DNA of 64,000 bases. Source: Saprospirales bacterium (lineage in GTDB: Bacteria; Bacteroidota; Bacteroidia; Chitinophagales; Saprospiraceae). Of this stretch, positions 38,308 through 48,700 are shown in pieces. Both the position numbers and the translations under genes were made by a program. A model generated the notes under the pieces. It worked only from the letters and a program-made list of their open reading frames with translations. It was not told the DNA's origin and did no database searches. The DNA is taken from assembly GCA_016703765.1 (NCBI GenBank), contig JADJBL010000001.1:1-64000 (forward strand), written 5' to 3'. Each line of letters begins with the position of its first letter. Within the stretch, counting starts at the first letter, position 1.

Positions 38308-38315
38308 TAAATTTG
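38308..38315 (+). promoter_or_regulatory. -7 promoter element (TAAATTTG)
   Basis: Full TAnnTTTG match, 17 nt before the GTG start of the histidine kinase gene, implying a very short leader. No -33 box at a standard distance. Confidence 0.6.
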
Positions 38316-38332
38316 CCACCCAATAGAATCAT

Positions 38333-41300
38333 GTGAAAAAGCTTTGCGCGTTCCTGATTTTCCTCGCTTCGTACGGCGGTCTTTTGGCTCAATACCATGC
38401 CACGGTCACCTATTCCACGAGGGATGGGATGCTGAGTTCCGAATTGAGTTCCGTATTTGTAGACAGCAAAGGCTACGTCTGGACGAGTTCCGCTTCCGGC
38501 CTCAGCCGTTTTGATGGCCAATCTTTTCGAAATTTTACCGTGGAGGACGGCCTGGCGCTCAACAACGTTTATTCCATCCGGGAAGACGCACAAGGGAGGA
38601 TTTGGTGCAATCATGGAGAATCGTCATACAATTCCTTTTTCAGCGTAATTGAAGGAGAACGCGCCCGTCCCATCCCATTTACCGAACGATACGGATTTGA
38701 AGCCACCTTGGAGTACAATCCGTATGACAAAGAGCTTTGGGCTGTCAGTAGAGGCGCCCAGGGAATTTGGGTGTACGACCCCGCAAGAGATACTTTTCAA
38801 TTAAAATACCAAAATGAGGAGGGCACCATTTATTTTTTCTACAGCGCCGATCCCTTCCGCAACCGGCTCCTCACCATACGTAATAACCCGCCTTCGTCCA
38901 GGGCCCCGGTAGATTTAAAAAAGTTGGAAAATGGCAAATGGGAGTACATTGTAGACGCCCCTATCTATAACATAAACCTTCTCTATGCCTTCGGGCTGCC
39001 CGCAGGCGGGATATTAGCCGTAACCCTGAAAGGAGAATGGATCCAATATCATGCGGAGAGCGGGTGGACGCCTTTTATCCCCGAAAATAAACAACCAGAT
39101 TCTTTCGACTTTTTCGACCAGCCGGGTATTGTACAGGTAAAACCCACAGGCCGGCCTTCTGTTTGGGAATTGATCGACATCAGCGCCCGTTACCCCTTGG
39201 GGCTGAAATTCCTTTTTTTCTCCAACCACCCCATCACAGCGGGTTTAGAAACTGCCAAAAGAGCCCCCGACGGCACCTACTGGATCGCCTCCCGCAACGG
39301 GCTGATCCATCTGTTCCCGGCCTTTGTCGATTGCCCGATCCGCGAAAACACCTGGTTCCTGTCTGACCTCCACGCTATCGCCGAAGCAAGAGATGGCCGG
39401 GTTTGGTTCGGCTCCTATACCTACGGATTTTCTCTTTTCGATGGGAAGGAAGTTCGCCAAGGCCCTGATTTTACGGCCCCTTACCAAAAGGTATTGCCTG
39501 GTACCCTCCTCGATGAAAAGGGCGATATGATGTTTTGGCTCGAAGGAGATTCCTCCCGTTCCGTTAACGGCCTGTTGAGACTGGACGGAGAAAGCAAAGC
39601 AGACTGGATTATCCGCGATACGCTCGGGTTTTTCCTGACCCGGGCGTATGATGGACAAATCGGCTACGGTCTGGCGGGCCATGGGTTGGCAATCAGCACG
39701 CCGACCCCCGACTGTCCGGGCTGCAAGAAGATCCTTGGCCCGGAAAAAGGCATGAAGCTCCTAAACGTCATCACGGCGGTGAAAGACCGCTTCGGCCGCT
39801 GGTGGATGGGCAGGCCAAGCGCAGGACTTGCCTGTTACGACCCTGTTTTGGACACCGTGTTTTCCTATCTCCGGACGGACCAAAAACTGGACTATGGGGT
39901 GATGAGCTCGCAAATGGATTCCAGGGGCAACCTCTGGTTCGGCACCACCCATGGGCTTTGCTTTTATCCCACTACGAAAGACATCGATTATGCTTCTTTC
40001 CGGCCCCGCGAAGCCTTTATCCCAATCGGCCTGGAGGAAATGGGACCCTCCCAGGTAAATATGCTCAAAATCCTGGACGAAGAGACGCTATTGGCAGGCA
40101 ACCAACAAGGTATTGCCCTGATCGATCTCAAAAGCTTTTATGAAACCGGGCAGGCCCGCGTTTACTTTTTCCAGGAAAAGGACGGCTACTCGGGCCCCGG
40201 GACTGAACAAAACTGCGTGTGGGTGGACCGAAAAGGCCAGGTCTGGATCGGATCGGATGCCGGCGCCCACCGATTCAACCCCAAATATTTCATTCGAAGC
40301 GATCGGCCTCCGGCCTTTGAGGTCGATAGCCTGACCTTCGGCAACCGGGCTTATCTCATGCCTTCGGTTGCGGGAAAAAGGATCCGGATTAAGCAAAGCA
40401 GATACGGCGCGAATTTGGCCGTATTTCTCACCCCGCAACACGACCCTGTAAGGCCGGCGCACCTGTTTTTCTCCTACAAACTCTCCTCCGACAGCACCTT
40501 TTCCACGCCATCCAAAAACCGCCTGATCGAATTCCCCAACCTGGCGCCGGGCGCCTATACGCTTCAGGTGAGGGCCCACAAGGACGGGTTGGTCTCGGAG
40601 ATCCGGGAGGTACGTTTTCGGATACCCAGATCGTTCTGGGAAACCCCCTGGCCCTGGCTGATCTCGGCCATTCTCCTTGCCGCCGGCTACTGGTTCCTCC
40701 AGGTAAACCGCAACCGCCAGAAAATGGAAAAGAACAAGCTCCAGGTGCAGGCCATCGTCAACCAACTCAACCCGCATTTTATCAATAACGCCCTGCAATG
40801 GGTCCAGATCAGGGTGTATAAAGACCAGGAAGCCGTGAGCGTCATTTCGAAACTGGGAGAAAATATCCGCCTGGTTTTCAAAAACAGCCGGGAAAAGAAG
40901 GCCTTCCATTCCCTGAAAGAAGAAATGCTGCTGGTGGAAAACTACCTCTTCATCCAGAAAAAAAGATTCGGTAATCAGTTGGAATACCAGTTGCCCGACG
41001 CCTCCCAACTGGAGCGCTTCGGCCAGGTCCAGGTGCCGCTCATGCAAGTCCAGATCCATTGCGAAAATGCCGTCGAGCACGGCATCCGCAACAAGGAGGA
41101 TATGGGAATGGTGCGCATCGGCCTGGAGGGGGACGCGGACTACCTGCATATCACGGTGGAGGATGACGGGATCGGGCGAAGGAGAGCCGGCGAAATCGGC
41201 TCCAAAGGCACCCAGCAGGGCACCAAAATGCTCGAAAACCTTCGGGATATTTTCAATAAGCGCAACATCCTGCCCATTACCTACGAATACGAAGACGACA

Positions 41301-41383
41301 TTTTCCTGGATTCAAAAGGAGAGGGGCACGGTACCCGGGTACATATCCGCATTCCAAAATCTTATCGCTATGAATTCGATTGA
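38333..41383 (+). CDS. LytS-type sensor histidine kinase with two-component regulator propeller
   Basis: 1016 aa, with GTG as the start (38333); the overlapping ATG at 38331 runs straight into TGA. A signal peptide (FLIFLASYGGLLAQY) leads to a periplasmic Reg_prop propeller with repeats such as DSKGYVWTSSASGLSRFDG, EDAQGRIW, RDGRVWFGSYTYGFSLFDG-type units and DRKGQVWIGSDAG. A Y_Y_Y-like domain (~680-760) and one membrane helix (WPWLISAILLAAGYWFL, ~768-785) follow. The cytosolic His_kinase domain has the NPHF phosphoacceptor motif (~813) and an ATPase with ENAVEHGI (N box) and DDGIGRRRAG. Probably senses a glycan breakdown product or envelope state. Overlaps the response regulator gene by 14 nt. 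Confidence 0.9.
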   Translation: MKKLCAFLIFLASYGGLLAQYHATVTYSTRDGMLSSELSSVFVDSKGYVWTSSASGLSRFDGQSFRNFTVEDGLALNNVYSIREDAQGRIWCNHGESSYNSFFSVIEGERARPIPFTERYGFEATLEYNPYDKELWAVSRGAQGIWVYDPARDTFQLKYQNEEGTIYFFYSADPFRNRLLTIRNNPPSSRAPVDLKKLENGKWEYIVDAPIYNINLLYAFGLPAGGILAVTLKGEWIQYHAESGWTPFIPENKQPDSFDFFDQPGIVQVKPTGRPSVWELIDISARYPLGLKFLFFSNHPITAGLETAKRAPDGTYWIASRNGLIHLFPAFVDCPIRENTWFLSDLHAIAEARDGRVWFGSYTYGFSLFDGKEVRQGPDFTAPYQKVLPGTLLDEKGDMMFWLEGDSSRSVNGLLRLDGESKADWIIRDTLGFFLTRAYDGQIGYGLAGHGLAISTPTPDCPGCKKILGPEKGMKLLNVITAVKDRFGRWWMGRPSAGLACYDPVLDTVFSYLRTDQKLDYGVMSSQMDSRGNLWFGTTHGLCFYPTTKDIDYASFRPREAFIPIGLEEMGPSQVNMLKILDEETLLAGNQQGIALIDLKSFYETGQARVYFFQEKDGYSGPGTEQNCVWVDRKGQVWIGSDAGAHRFNPKYFIRSDRPPAFEVDSLTFGNRAYLMPSVAGKRIRIKQSRYGANLAVFLTPQHDPVRPAHLFFSYKLSSDSTFSTPSKNRLIEFPNLAPGAYTLQVRAHKDGLVSEIREVRFRIPRSFWETPWPWLISAILLAAGYWFLQVNRNRQKMEKNKLQVQAIVNQLNPHFINNALQWVQIRVYKDQEAVSVISKLGENIRLVFKNSREKKAFHSLKEEMLLVENYLFIQKKRFGNQLEYQLPDASQLERFGQVQVPLMQVQIHCENAVEHGIRNKEDMGMVRIGLEGDADYLHITVEDDGIGRRRAGEIGSKGTQQGTKMLENLRDIFNKRNILPITYEYEDDIFLDSKGEGHGTRVHIRIPKSYRYEFD

Positions 41384-42137
41384 CAGACCCTTGCGATGCG
41401 TAGTCATCGAAGATGAGGAACCCATCCGGCACTGGCTGTGCGAGCGTTTGAAGGAGATTGAGGAGGTCGAACTGCTCGGGCAGGAAGGCTCCGTAAGCGC
41501 AGCCTACCGCCTGATCGTCAAGACCAGGCCCAACGCCCTTTTCCTCGACATCAAACTCATCGGCGGCGATGCATTCCAGTTGCTTCAGCAGCTCAAAGAC
41601 AATCAGGTGCCCATCCCGCCCATCATCATGACCACCGCCTTCGACGAATATGCGCCCGAAACGATCAACCATTGGGGCGCCTACGTAAAGCGCTACCTGC
41701 AAAAACCCTTTGTCGAAAACTGGGAAACCAAACTCCGCGACGCCCTGAACGCCTTGCTCGCGGCCAATGAGCCCATAAGCCCTCCCGCTTCGCCGGTCGG
41801 CAAAAATGGATTTTTCTTTGTCAAGGAAGGAGCTTCCCTGCACCGCATCAATTTCGAAGACCTGCTCTGGATTGAGGTAGCCGGCGGCGGCGCTGTGTAT
41901 CTGATCACCGACCGCATCCAGGTTAAATGGGATATCACCCTGCTCAAGATCCTGGAGCAATTGCCCTCCTCTTTCAGCCAAATCAGCCGCGACCTTGCCG
42001 TCAACCGCGACAAAATCATTCGCGTCGACAAGGACGACCGGGGCGCCATCCTGCCCTGGCAAGGAAAGGAAAAATTTCTGGGGATCGGAGATTCGTTCTA
42101 CCGGGATTTGTTGCAGGCGCTGAATGTGGGGAAGTAA
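41370..42137 (+). CDS. LytTR-family response regulator
   Basis: 255 aa from the ATG at 41370, overlapping the kinase stop by 14 nt. The receiver domain has CVVIEDEEPIR, phospho-acceptor Asp60 in LFLDIKL, MTTAFDEYA (Thr switch) and YLQKPF (Lys). The LytTR DNA-binding domain (~145-250) has FFVKEGASLHRINFEDLLWIEVAGGG and QISRDLAVNRDKIIRVD. It should receive the phosphate from the preceding kinase and regulate transcription; targets are unknown. It sits ~1.5 kb from the GH13-SusCD locus, but on the far side of a helicase gene, so a link is only a guess. Confidence 0.9.
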   Translation: MNSIDRPLRCVVIEDEEPIRHWLCERLKEIEEVELLGQEGSVSAAYRLIVKTRPNALFLDIKLIGGDAFQLLQQLKDNQVPIPPIIMTTAFDEYAPETINHWGAYVKRYLQKPFVENWETKLRDALNALLAANEPISPPASPVGKNGFFFVKEGASLHRINFEDLLWIEVAGGGAVYLITDRIQVKWDITLLKILEQLPSSFSQISRDLAVNRDKIIRVDKDDRGAILPWQGKEKFLGIGDSFYRDLLQALNVGK

Positions 42138-42216
42138 GTAGTTTTTAGTTCTTAATTTTTAGTTTTTAGTTAGGTGCATTTCAACTAAAAATTAAGAACT
42201 AAAAATTAAAAACTAC
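42137..42216. repeat. AGTTTTT-type tandem-armed stem-loop between convergent genes
   Basis: The left arm 42137-42172 (AGTTTTTAG, AGTTCTTAA units) pairs with the right arm 42182-42216 (CTAAAAATTAAGAACTA units). It spans the whole gap between the response-regulator stop and the helicase stop and can act as a two-way terminator. Confidence 0.8.
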
Positions 42217-43466
42217 ACCTGTCTCGGCCCTCCTTCCTTCTTCTTATTCTTCCACCTTGGCGGCCGTTTTCTGCGGTTCCGGTCGCCTCCGCCGACACCG
42301 CTTCCTTCGGTTCTGGGTCCTCTGGGCGCGGATGCCGATTTGAATTGCTCGGGCAAGGGTTCCCGGCGCACTTTCATACCTGTGAGGGCTTCGATGCGAT
42401 CGAAGCTTCGGTGGTCTTTTCTGTTGATGAAGGTGATGGCGATGCCGGATGCTTCGGCCCGGGCGGTGCGGCCGATGCGGTGCACGTAATCTTCCGGGTC
42501 GGGCGGCACGTCGAAGTTGAGCACCAGGTCGATGCCTTTTACGTCGATGCCGCGGGAAAGCACGTCGGTGGCGACCACGATCGGCAGGCTGCCGTTGCGA
42601 AAGGCGAGCAGGCGTTCTTCCCGTTCCGACTGCAAGAGGTCGGAGTGGATGGCTTCCACCTTGAGGCCTCGCCTGGACAGGCGGCGCGCCAGTTCTCCGA
42701 CGGCTTTTTTCGTGCCGGCGAAAATGAGCACGCGGCTCAGGTTTACCTTATCCTGTAAAATATGCTCGGCCAATTGGAGCTTGGCAATATCCTCTACCTC
42801 GTAAGCGATCTGCTGAATGTTTTCCGCCGGTTTGGAAATGGCGATGCTTACCTCGATGGGGCTTCGCAGCAATTGTTTGGCAAAACGGCGCATGTCCTCC
42901 GGCATGGTGGCGGAGAACAAAAGGGTCTGACGATCCTTGGGCATCCGGTGCACGATCTTCATGATGTCGGGAGCGAAGCCCATGTCGAGCATTCGGTCCG
43001 CTTCGTCGAGCACCAGGTGCCGGACCGTGCTCAGGTCGATATTGCCCAGGTCGAGGTGCGCGATAAAGCGGCCCGGAGTGGCTACGACGATAGGTGTGCC
43101 CGAGCGAAGGCCTTTCTTCTCCTGGTCCATCGAATGTCCGTCGCGGCCGCCGTACACGGCGATAGCGGTAATGGAGGTGAAATAGGAAAACGCTTCCAAT
43201 TGCTGGTCCACCTGCATGATCAGTTCCCGGGTAGGGCCCAGGATAATGGTGTCGATGCCGCTGTGGGGAGCCTGGGTCAGGTGATGGAGGATGGGTAAAA
43301 GATAGGCCGCAGTCTTGCCGGTGCCGGTTTGGGCGCAGGCCATGATATCTTTTCCCTCGAGGATAACTGGAATGGATTGTTCCTGAACAGGGGTGGCTTC
43401 CTTGAAGCCCATGGAGTCGAGACCTTCCATCAGGGTCTCGTCAAGTCCGAATACTGAAAATTTCAA
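42213..43466 (-). CDS. DEAD-box ATP-dependent RNA helicase (RhlE-like)
   Basis: 417 aa. All core motifs are present: Q motif (FKEATPVQEQSIP), I AQTGTGKT, Ia PTRELIMQ, Ib TPGR, II DEAD (LDEADRMLDMGF), III SAT, IV IFAGTKK, V TDVLSRGID and VI HRIGRTAR. The DMGF after motif II and a short basic C-terminal tail (NRRKRPPRWKNKKK) fit the RhlE group that unwinds RNA in ribosome assembly or mRNA decay. The start is the ATG at 43466. The leader from the -7 box at 43571 is ~100 nt and contains a 17-bp hairpin. Confidence 0.92.
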   Translation of the reverse strand: MKFSVFGLDETLMEGLDSMGFKEATPVQEQSIPVILEGKDIMACAQTGTGKTAAYLLPILHHLTQAPHSGIDTIILGPTRELIMQVDQQLEAFSYFTSITAIAVYGGRDGHSMDQEKKGLRSGTPIVVATPGRFIAHLDLGNIDLSTVRHLVLDEADRMLDMGFAPDIMKIVHRMPKDRQTLLFSATMPEDMRRFAKQLLRSPIEVSIAISKPAENIQQIAYEVEDIAKLQLAEHILQDKVNLSRVLIFAGTKKAVGELARRLSRRGLKVEAIHSDLLQSEREERLLAFRNGSLPIVVATDVLSRGIDVKGIDLVLNFDVPPDPEDYVHRIGRTARAEASGIAITFINRKDHRSFDRIEALTGMKVRREPLPEQFKSASAPRGPRTEGSGVGGGDRNRRKRPPRWKNKKKEGGPRQV

Positions 43467-43500
43467 GATGTCGAGTGTTGTTAAATCTCCTCCTCATCCC

Positions 43501-43537
43501 CTAAGTGACCCGGTGACTGAGTCACCGGGTCACTTAG
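43501..43537. repeat. 17-bp perfect stem-loop (GTGACCCGGTGAC type) in the helicase leader
   Basis: 43501-43517 and 43521-43537 are exact reverse complements with a TGA loop. It lies between the helicase -7 box and its start codon. The GTGAC-based units are shared with the next hairpin at 43.65 kb. Confidence 0.8.
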
Positions 43538-43570
43538 GTCGAAAAGGGTAAAAAAAGTTCCAAATGCGCA

Positions 43571-43578
43571 CAAATTTA
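43571..43578 (-). promoter_or_regulatory. -7 promoter element (TAAATTTG) for the helicase
   Basis: The reverse complement is a full TAnnTTTG match, 104 nt before the helicase ATG, which would give a long leader holding the GTGAC hairpin, as cold-inducible RNA helicases often have. Confidence 0.45.
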
Positions 43579-43643
43579 CGAAAAAAAACCGGCTTAAAAC
43601 GAAAAGTATTGATCTGTAATAAGTTGGGGGTCGGAAATAGCCC

Positions 43644-43688
43644 GTAAATTAGTGACGGGGTGACTTAGTCACCCCGTCACTAATTTAC
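43644..43688. repeat. 21-bp perfect stem-loop flush with the GH13 start
   Basis: 43644-43664 and 43668-43688 are exact reverse complements with a 3-nt TTA loop (GTGACGGGGTGAC core). The stem ends 4 nt before the GH13 ATG at 43693, so it would bury the whole ribosome-binding region if it folds in the mRNA. Confidence 0.85.
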
Positions 43689-43692
43689 CACT

Positions 43693-45579
43693 ATGAAAAA
43701 CCTGCTACTTCTGCTCCCACTTCTCTTTCTCCTCACCCTCCTTTCCTGCACTCCTTCACCCCGCCCGGTCGAGGCCCCACAGGTCCCCGCCTGGACCCAG
43801 GATGCAATCTGGTACCAGATCTTCGTCGAACGATTTCGCAACGGCGATACGCTCAACGACCCCACGCCCAACGACATGCTCGGGGGGTACCCGGCCTATA
43901 TCCCGCCGTCCTGGAAAATCACGCCCTGGGGACACGATTGGTATGCCCCGGAGCCCTGGCACGACGATTGCAAAGTCGAAGGATTCTACGCCCGTATCCA
44001 GATGCGCCGCTTCGGAGGCGATCTGCAGGGCGTCCTCGACAAGGTGGACTACATCCAGGCGCTGGGCGTCAACGCGGTCTATTTCAACCCGCTTAACGAC
44101 TCCCCCTCCATGCATAAATACGACGCGCGAAACTACACCCATATCGACCGGAACTTCGGCCCCGACCCCTATGCCGACGAAATCCTCATGGATTCCGAAA
44201 CGCCCTGGGACCCCAACACCTGGCAGTGGACCCAAGCAGACAAACTCTTCCTCAAAGTGATCGATGCGTTTCACCAACGCGGCATCCGGGTCATTCTGGA
44301 CTATTCCTGGAACCATACCGGCCCGCCGTTCTGGGCCATGCAGGATATCAGGGAAAACGGCGCCGCCTCTCCATTCGCCGATTGGTATCATATCAAAAAA
44401 TACGACGACCCCGCGACACCGGAAGATGAATTCGACTACGAAGGCTGGGCGGGATATAAGGGCATGCCCGTTTTCAACAAAACCATCACTCCTCCCGAAG
44501 ATAAGGAAATGCCTTTCGAGGGCAACCTGACATCCGAATCCCTCAAACAACACATTTTCGACGTCAGCCGCCGCTGGCTCGACCCCAATGGCGACGGAAA
44601 CCCAAGCGACGGGATCGACGGCTTCCGTCTGGATGTGGCCGGGGAGATCCCCATGGGATTTTGGCGGGAATACCGCCAGGTCGTCCGCGCCGTCAATCCG
44701 GAAGCCTATCTGTTGGGCGAGATTTGGTGGCTCGACTGGCCCGACTCCCTGCTCGACCCCAAGCCCTTTCTCGAAGGCGATCAGTTCGATGCCGTCATGA
44801 ATTACCGCTGGTACAAATTGGCCAGGGGCCTCTTTGCCCACGCGGAACCCGCCCTGAAACCCAGCCAGTTTGCCCACGAGATCGAGGCCATCAACCACGG
44901 CATCCGGCCGGAATACCTCGGCGCCATGATGAACATGTCGGCCAGTCACGACACCGAACGCCTCAGCACCTCCCTTTACAACAAGACCAGATACAAGTTT
45001 CAGGCAAAACCAGGCGATAACCCGGATTACAAGATCGAAAAACCCGACGCCCGCACCCTGGCAGAACAAAAACTCTTCCTCCTCCACCAGTTTACCTACC
45101 TCGGCGCACCCCAAATCTGGAATGGCGACGAGGTCGGCATGTGGGGCGCCGACGACCCCGACTGCCGCAAACCCATGGTCTGGGACGACCTGAGCTACGA
45201 AGTCGAACGAGCCCATTTCGTTGCGGGAAAAGAAAGACCGGCCGATACCGTGCGCGTGGATCACCAACTCCTCGCCTATTACAAAAGCCTTAGCGCCTTT
45301 CGCAAGGATCATCCGGTCCTGGCCCGTGGGAAACTCCAATTTCTTCTCGCCGACGACGAAAATAATACCCTGGCCTACCGGAGAAGCGCGCCGGAGGAGG
45401 AATTGGTGGTCGTGTTCAATATATCCGAAAAACCGGTTTCCGTGACTATCCCCACGGAGAAAGGCGTCGCCTACAAAGGGGTCTTTGGAGGAAAGGAACC
45501 GGGCCGCAAATTCGAACATGGCGCCCTCCAACTGGAGGTCGGACCCATGCAGGGAGTGGTCCTGAAAAGAATGCAATAA
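43693..45579 (+). CDS. GH13 alpha-amylase-family lipoprotein
   Basis: 628 aa. A lipoprotein signal (LFLLTLLSC) anchors it in the envelope. The GH13 barrel shows DAIWYQIFVERFRNGD, LGVNAVYFNPLNDSPS, VILDYSWNHTGP (conserved region I), DGIDGFRLDVAGEIP (nucleophile Asp ~315), YLLGEIWW (acid/base Glu ~342) and MSASHDTERLS (third Asp ~419). A C-terminal beta domain closes the protein. It should cleave alpha-glucans (starch, glycogen or maltodextrin), as a SusA/SusG-type or neopullulanase-like enzyme. SusC and SusD follow in the same direction, consistent with a starch-uptake locus. Confidence 0.9.
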   Translation: MKNLLLLLPLLFLLTLLSCTPSPRPVEAPQVPAWTQDAIWYQIFVERFRNGDTLNDPTPNDMLGGYPAYIPPSWKITPWGHDWYAPEPWHDDCKVEGFYARIQMRRFGGDLQGVLDKVDYIQALGVNAVYFNPLNDSPSMHKYDARNYTHIDRNFGPDPYADEILMDSETPWDPNTWQWTQADKLFLKVIDAFHQRGIRVILDYSWNHTGPPFWAMQDIRENGAASPFADWYHIKKYDDPATPEDEFDYEGWAGYKGMPVFNKTITPPEDKEMPFEGNLTSESLKQHIFDVSRRWLDPNGDGNPSDGIDGFRLDVAGEIPMGFWREYRQVVRAVNPEAYLLGEIWWLDWPDSLLDPKPFLEGDQFDAVMNYRWYKLARGLFAHAEPALKPSQFAHEIEAINHGIRPEYLGAMMNMSASHDTERLSTSLYNKTRYKFQAKPGDNPDYKIEKPDARTLAEQKLFLLHQFTYLGAPQIWNGDEVGMWGADDPDCRKPMVWDDLSYEVERAHFVAGKERPADTVRVDHQLLAYYKSLSAFRKDHPVLARGKLQFLLADDENNTLAYRRSAPEEELVVVFNISEKPVSVTIPTEKGVAYKGVFGGKEPGRKFEHGALQLEVGPMQGVVLKRMQ

Positions 45580-45739
45580 TGTGACGGAAATTATCCAAAA
45601 CCACCGCAGCACCGTAGAGTTTGATTTCGTTGAAATGAAACAAGTGAGCGAATAAAAATCATTGGTACTTTCCACTTCAATAAGGACTTTTACCCGTCCG
45701 CATTTCAGATTCATTTTTTTAACCAAACCTATATCGATT

Positions 45740-48700
45740 ATGAAGCCAAACTTCGCCCTTCTACAAAGGCTTTCATTGGCAGTTTTCCTAACCTTGCTAT
45801 GCCAATGGGCCATCGCCCAGCGCACCATCACCGGCCTGGTGACGGACGCGAATACAGGCGAACCGCTCATCGGCGCCAACGTGCTGATCGTAGGGACCAG
45901 CTCGGGAACCATCACCGACTTCGACGGAACATACTCCCTCACCCTCACAGCGGACGCCCGCGAATTAACCTTTTCCTATACAGGCTATCAATCCCAAACC
46001 ATTGCGCTCGGCTCTTCCAATGTGCTGGATGTAGTGTTGGCAGCCGGTGAATACCTGGAAGAGGTCGTGGTGGTCGGCTATGGTACCGTCACTAAAAAGG
46101 ACAAAACCGGCGCGGTGAACGCAGTCACCTCCGACGAATTCAACAAAGGCGCCATCGTATCGGTCGATAACCTCATCGCAGGCAAAGTGGCCGGCGTGCA
46201 GGTCGTCAGCAACTCCGGCGAACCGGGGGCCCAAAACTCCATCCGGATCCGCGGAGGAACCTCCATCAACGCCGGCAACGAACCGCTGTACGTCATCGAC
46301 GGCGTGCCCATCGACAACTCGGCCCACAACCCCGGCGGGTTTTCCAGCGGCCGCAACCCGCTCAACGCCCTCAACCCCTCCGATATCGAGGAGTTTACCG
46401 TCCTGAAAGATGCCTCCGCTACCGCTATCTACGGCTCCCGCGGGGCCAACGGGGTCATCATTATCACGACTAAAAAAGGAAAGGCGGGAGATGCGGGTAA
46501 GATCTCCTACGACGGCTGGCTTTCCCTCGCACAACCCATCGCCGTTCCGGATCTGCTCAGCACGGAGGAATTCATCACCGCTGCAAAAGCGAACGCTCTG
46601 GCCTCCAAGCTCAAACTGATCGATACGACCGGAAATGTGAGCACCGATTGGTACGACCAGGTGATCCAAAACGCCATGGGGCAGAGCCATAACCTCAGTT
46701 TTACAGGTGGCGCAGGAGGCCTGGGATACCGCTTTTCCCTGGGATACCTCGATCAGGACGGCATCGTCAAAACCTCCAGCACCCAACGCACCAGCTTCGC
46801 CTTCAACCTCAACCACAAGCTCCTGAACGACAAGCTCAAAGTCGACGTCAATATCAAGGCCGCACAGACCAAAGACCGCTTTGATCCCGGTGTCATCGGC
46901 AGCGCCATGGCTTTCGCACCAACCCAGCCGATCTACGACGAAGGCAATGAATGGGGGGGCTATTGGGAGTGGGACGACGACTTGGGCGTCAAAAACCCGG
47001 TGGCTCAGCTCAACCTGGTGCAGGACTATGGCCAATCCGTTCGCAGTATCGGCAATATTCAATTCGACTACAGCCTGCCCTGGATAGAGGGCCTCAGCGC
47101 CAAACTCAACCTGGGCTACGACCTCAGCAAGGGAGACCGCAAGCGCTTTCAGCCGAGCTTCCTGAGGCAGCAGTACGCCAACAACGGCGAGATCCGCCTG
47201 GAAAACTATTCCCGAAACAGCGGCATCCTGGAAACCTACCTCAACTACCTGAAGGAATTCGGAAGCAGCCGCCTCGATTTCACGGCGGGTTATTCTTACC
47301 AGGATTTTACCAGCGAATTTCCGGCATTCCGCGCCTGGGACCTGAACTCCAACCTCCTGGGTTTCAATAACCCTGCCCCGGCCAATGAGTTCTCCACGAC
47401 CAACTCCGTGCTCCAGAACAGGCTGATCTCCTTCTTCGGCCGGGCCAATTACTCCCTGCTCGACCGCTACCTCTTCACGGTGACCGTGCGCCGCGACGGC
47501 TCTTCCCGCTTCGGACCCGAAAACCGCTGGGGTACCTTCCCCTCCGCCGCCATCGGCTGGCGTATTTTGGAAGAAGGCTTCATGGAGGGCGCCAAAGGCA
47601 TCTTCTCCGACCTCAAACTGCGCGTCGGATACGGCATCACGGGCAACCAGGAGATCGGCGATTACCGCTACCTGCGCACCTATACTTTCGGCGATGCCTT
47701 TGTCCAATACCAGTTTGGCAACGAATTTATCACCACCCTGCGCCCCAACGGCGTAGACCCCAACCTGAAATGGGAGGAAACGGCTTCCTATAACATCGGC
47801 CTGGACTATGGTTTTCTGAACGGCCGCATCAACGGGTCGATCGAATATTACTACAAGAAGACCGACGACCTGCTTTTCGAGGTCACCGTGCCCGCAGGCT
47901 CCAACCTGACCAACGTCATCCTGACCAACATCGGTTCGGTGCAAAACACCGGTCTGGAGTTTCTCATCAACGCAACCGCCGTCAGCGGCCCCAGCTTTAC
48001 CTGGGACCTCGGGTTCAACGCCGCTTATAACCGCAACGAGATCCTGCAGCTCGATCAGTTCGACGACCCCAATTTCATCGGATACCCCACCGGCGGGATC
48101 GCCGGCGCCGTGGGCAACAACATCCAGATCCTGCGCGTGGGCTTCCCGGTGCAGTCCTTCTTCGTGTACGAACAACTCTACGACGAGGATGGAAATCCGC
48201 AAATCGACGGCGTAGATTATAACGAGGACGGCCTGAAAAACCTGCTGGACAGATACGTCGATCAAAACGACGACGGCCTGATCAACAACTTCGACAAACG
48301 GCCCTTCGAAAAGCCGGCGCCCGACCTGATCCTGGGCCTTACCTCCACGATGTATATCGGCAATCTGGACCTCAGCTTTACCGTGCGCGGAGCAGTTGGC
48401 AACTACGTCTACAACAACGTGGCTTCCACCACGGGCTACTACAACAGGCTCAACGAACTGACGCCCAACAATATGACCGCTTCCGTACTGGAGAGCAACT
48501 TCAAGGCCCCGCAGTACTTCTCCGATTACTACATCGAAGACGGTTCCTTTGCGCGCCTCGACAACCTGACCCTCGGCTACACGATCAACGCGTCGAAGAA
48601 GTTTAACCTCCGCCTTTACGCCACCGGGCAAAACCTGCTGCTCCTGACCAAATACACCGGCCTCGATCCGGAGATCGGCAACATCAGCAACAGCAATTCC

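Noticed and set aside
43756..45948. 730-residue open frame antisense to the GH13 gene
   Set aside because: Same reason: composition is a mirror of the GH13 coding strand and no domain is visible.
45965..48631. 888-residue open frame antisense to the SusC gene
   Set aside because: Long antisense frames are expected in GC-rich, strongly codon-biased genes. It has no start context, signal or family motif, while the plus-strand SusC is unmistakable.
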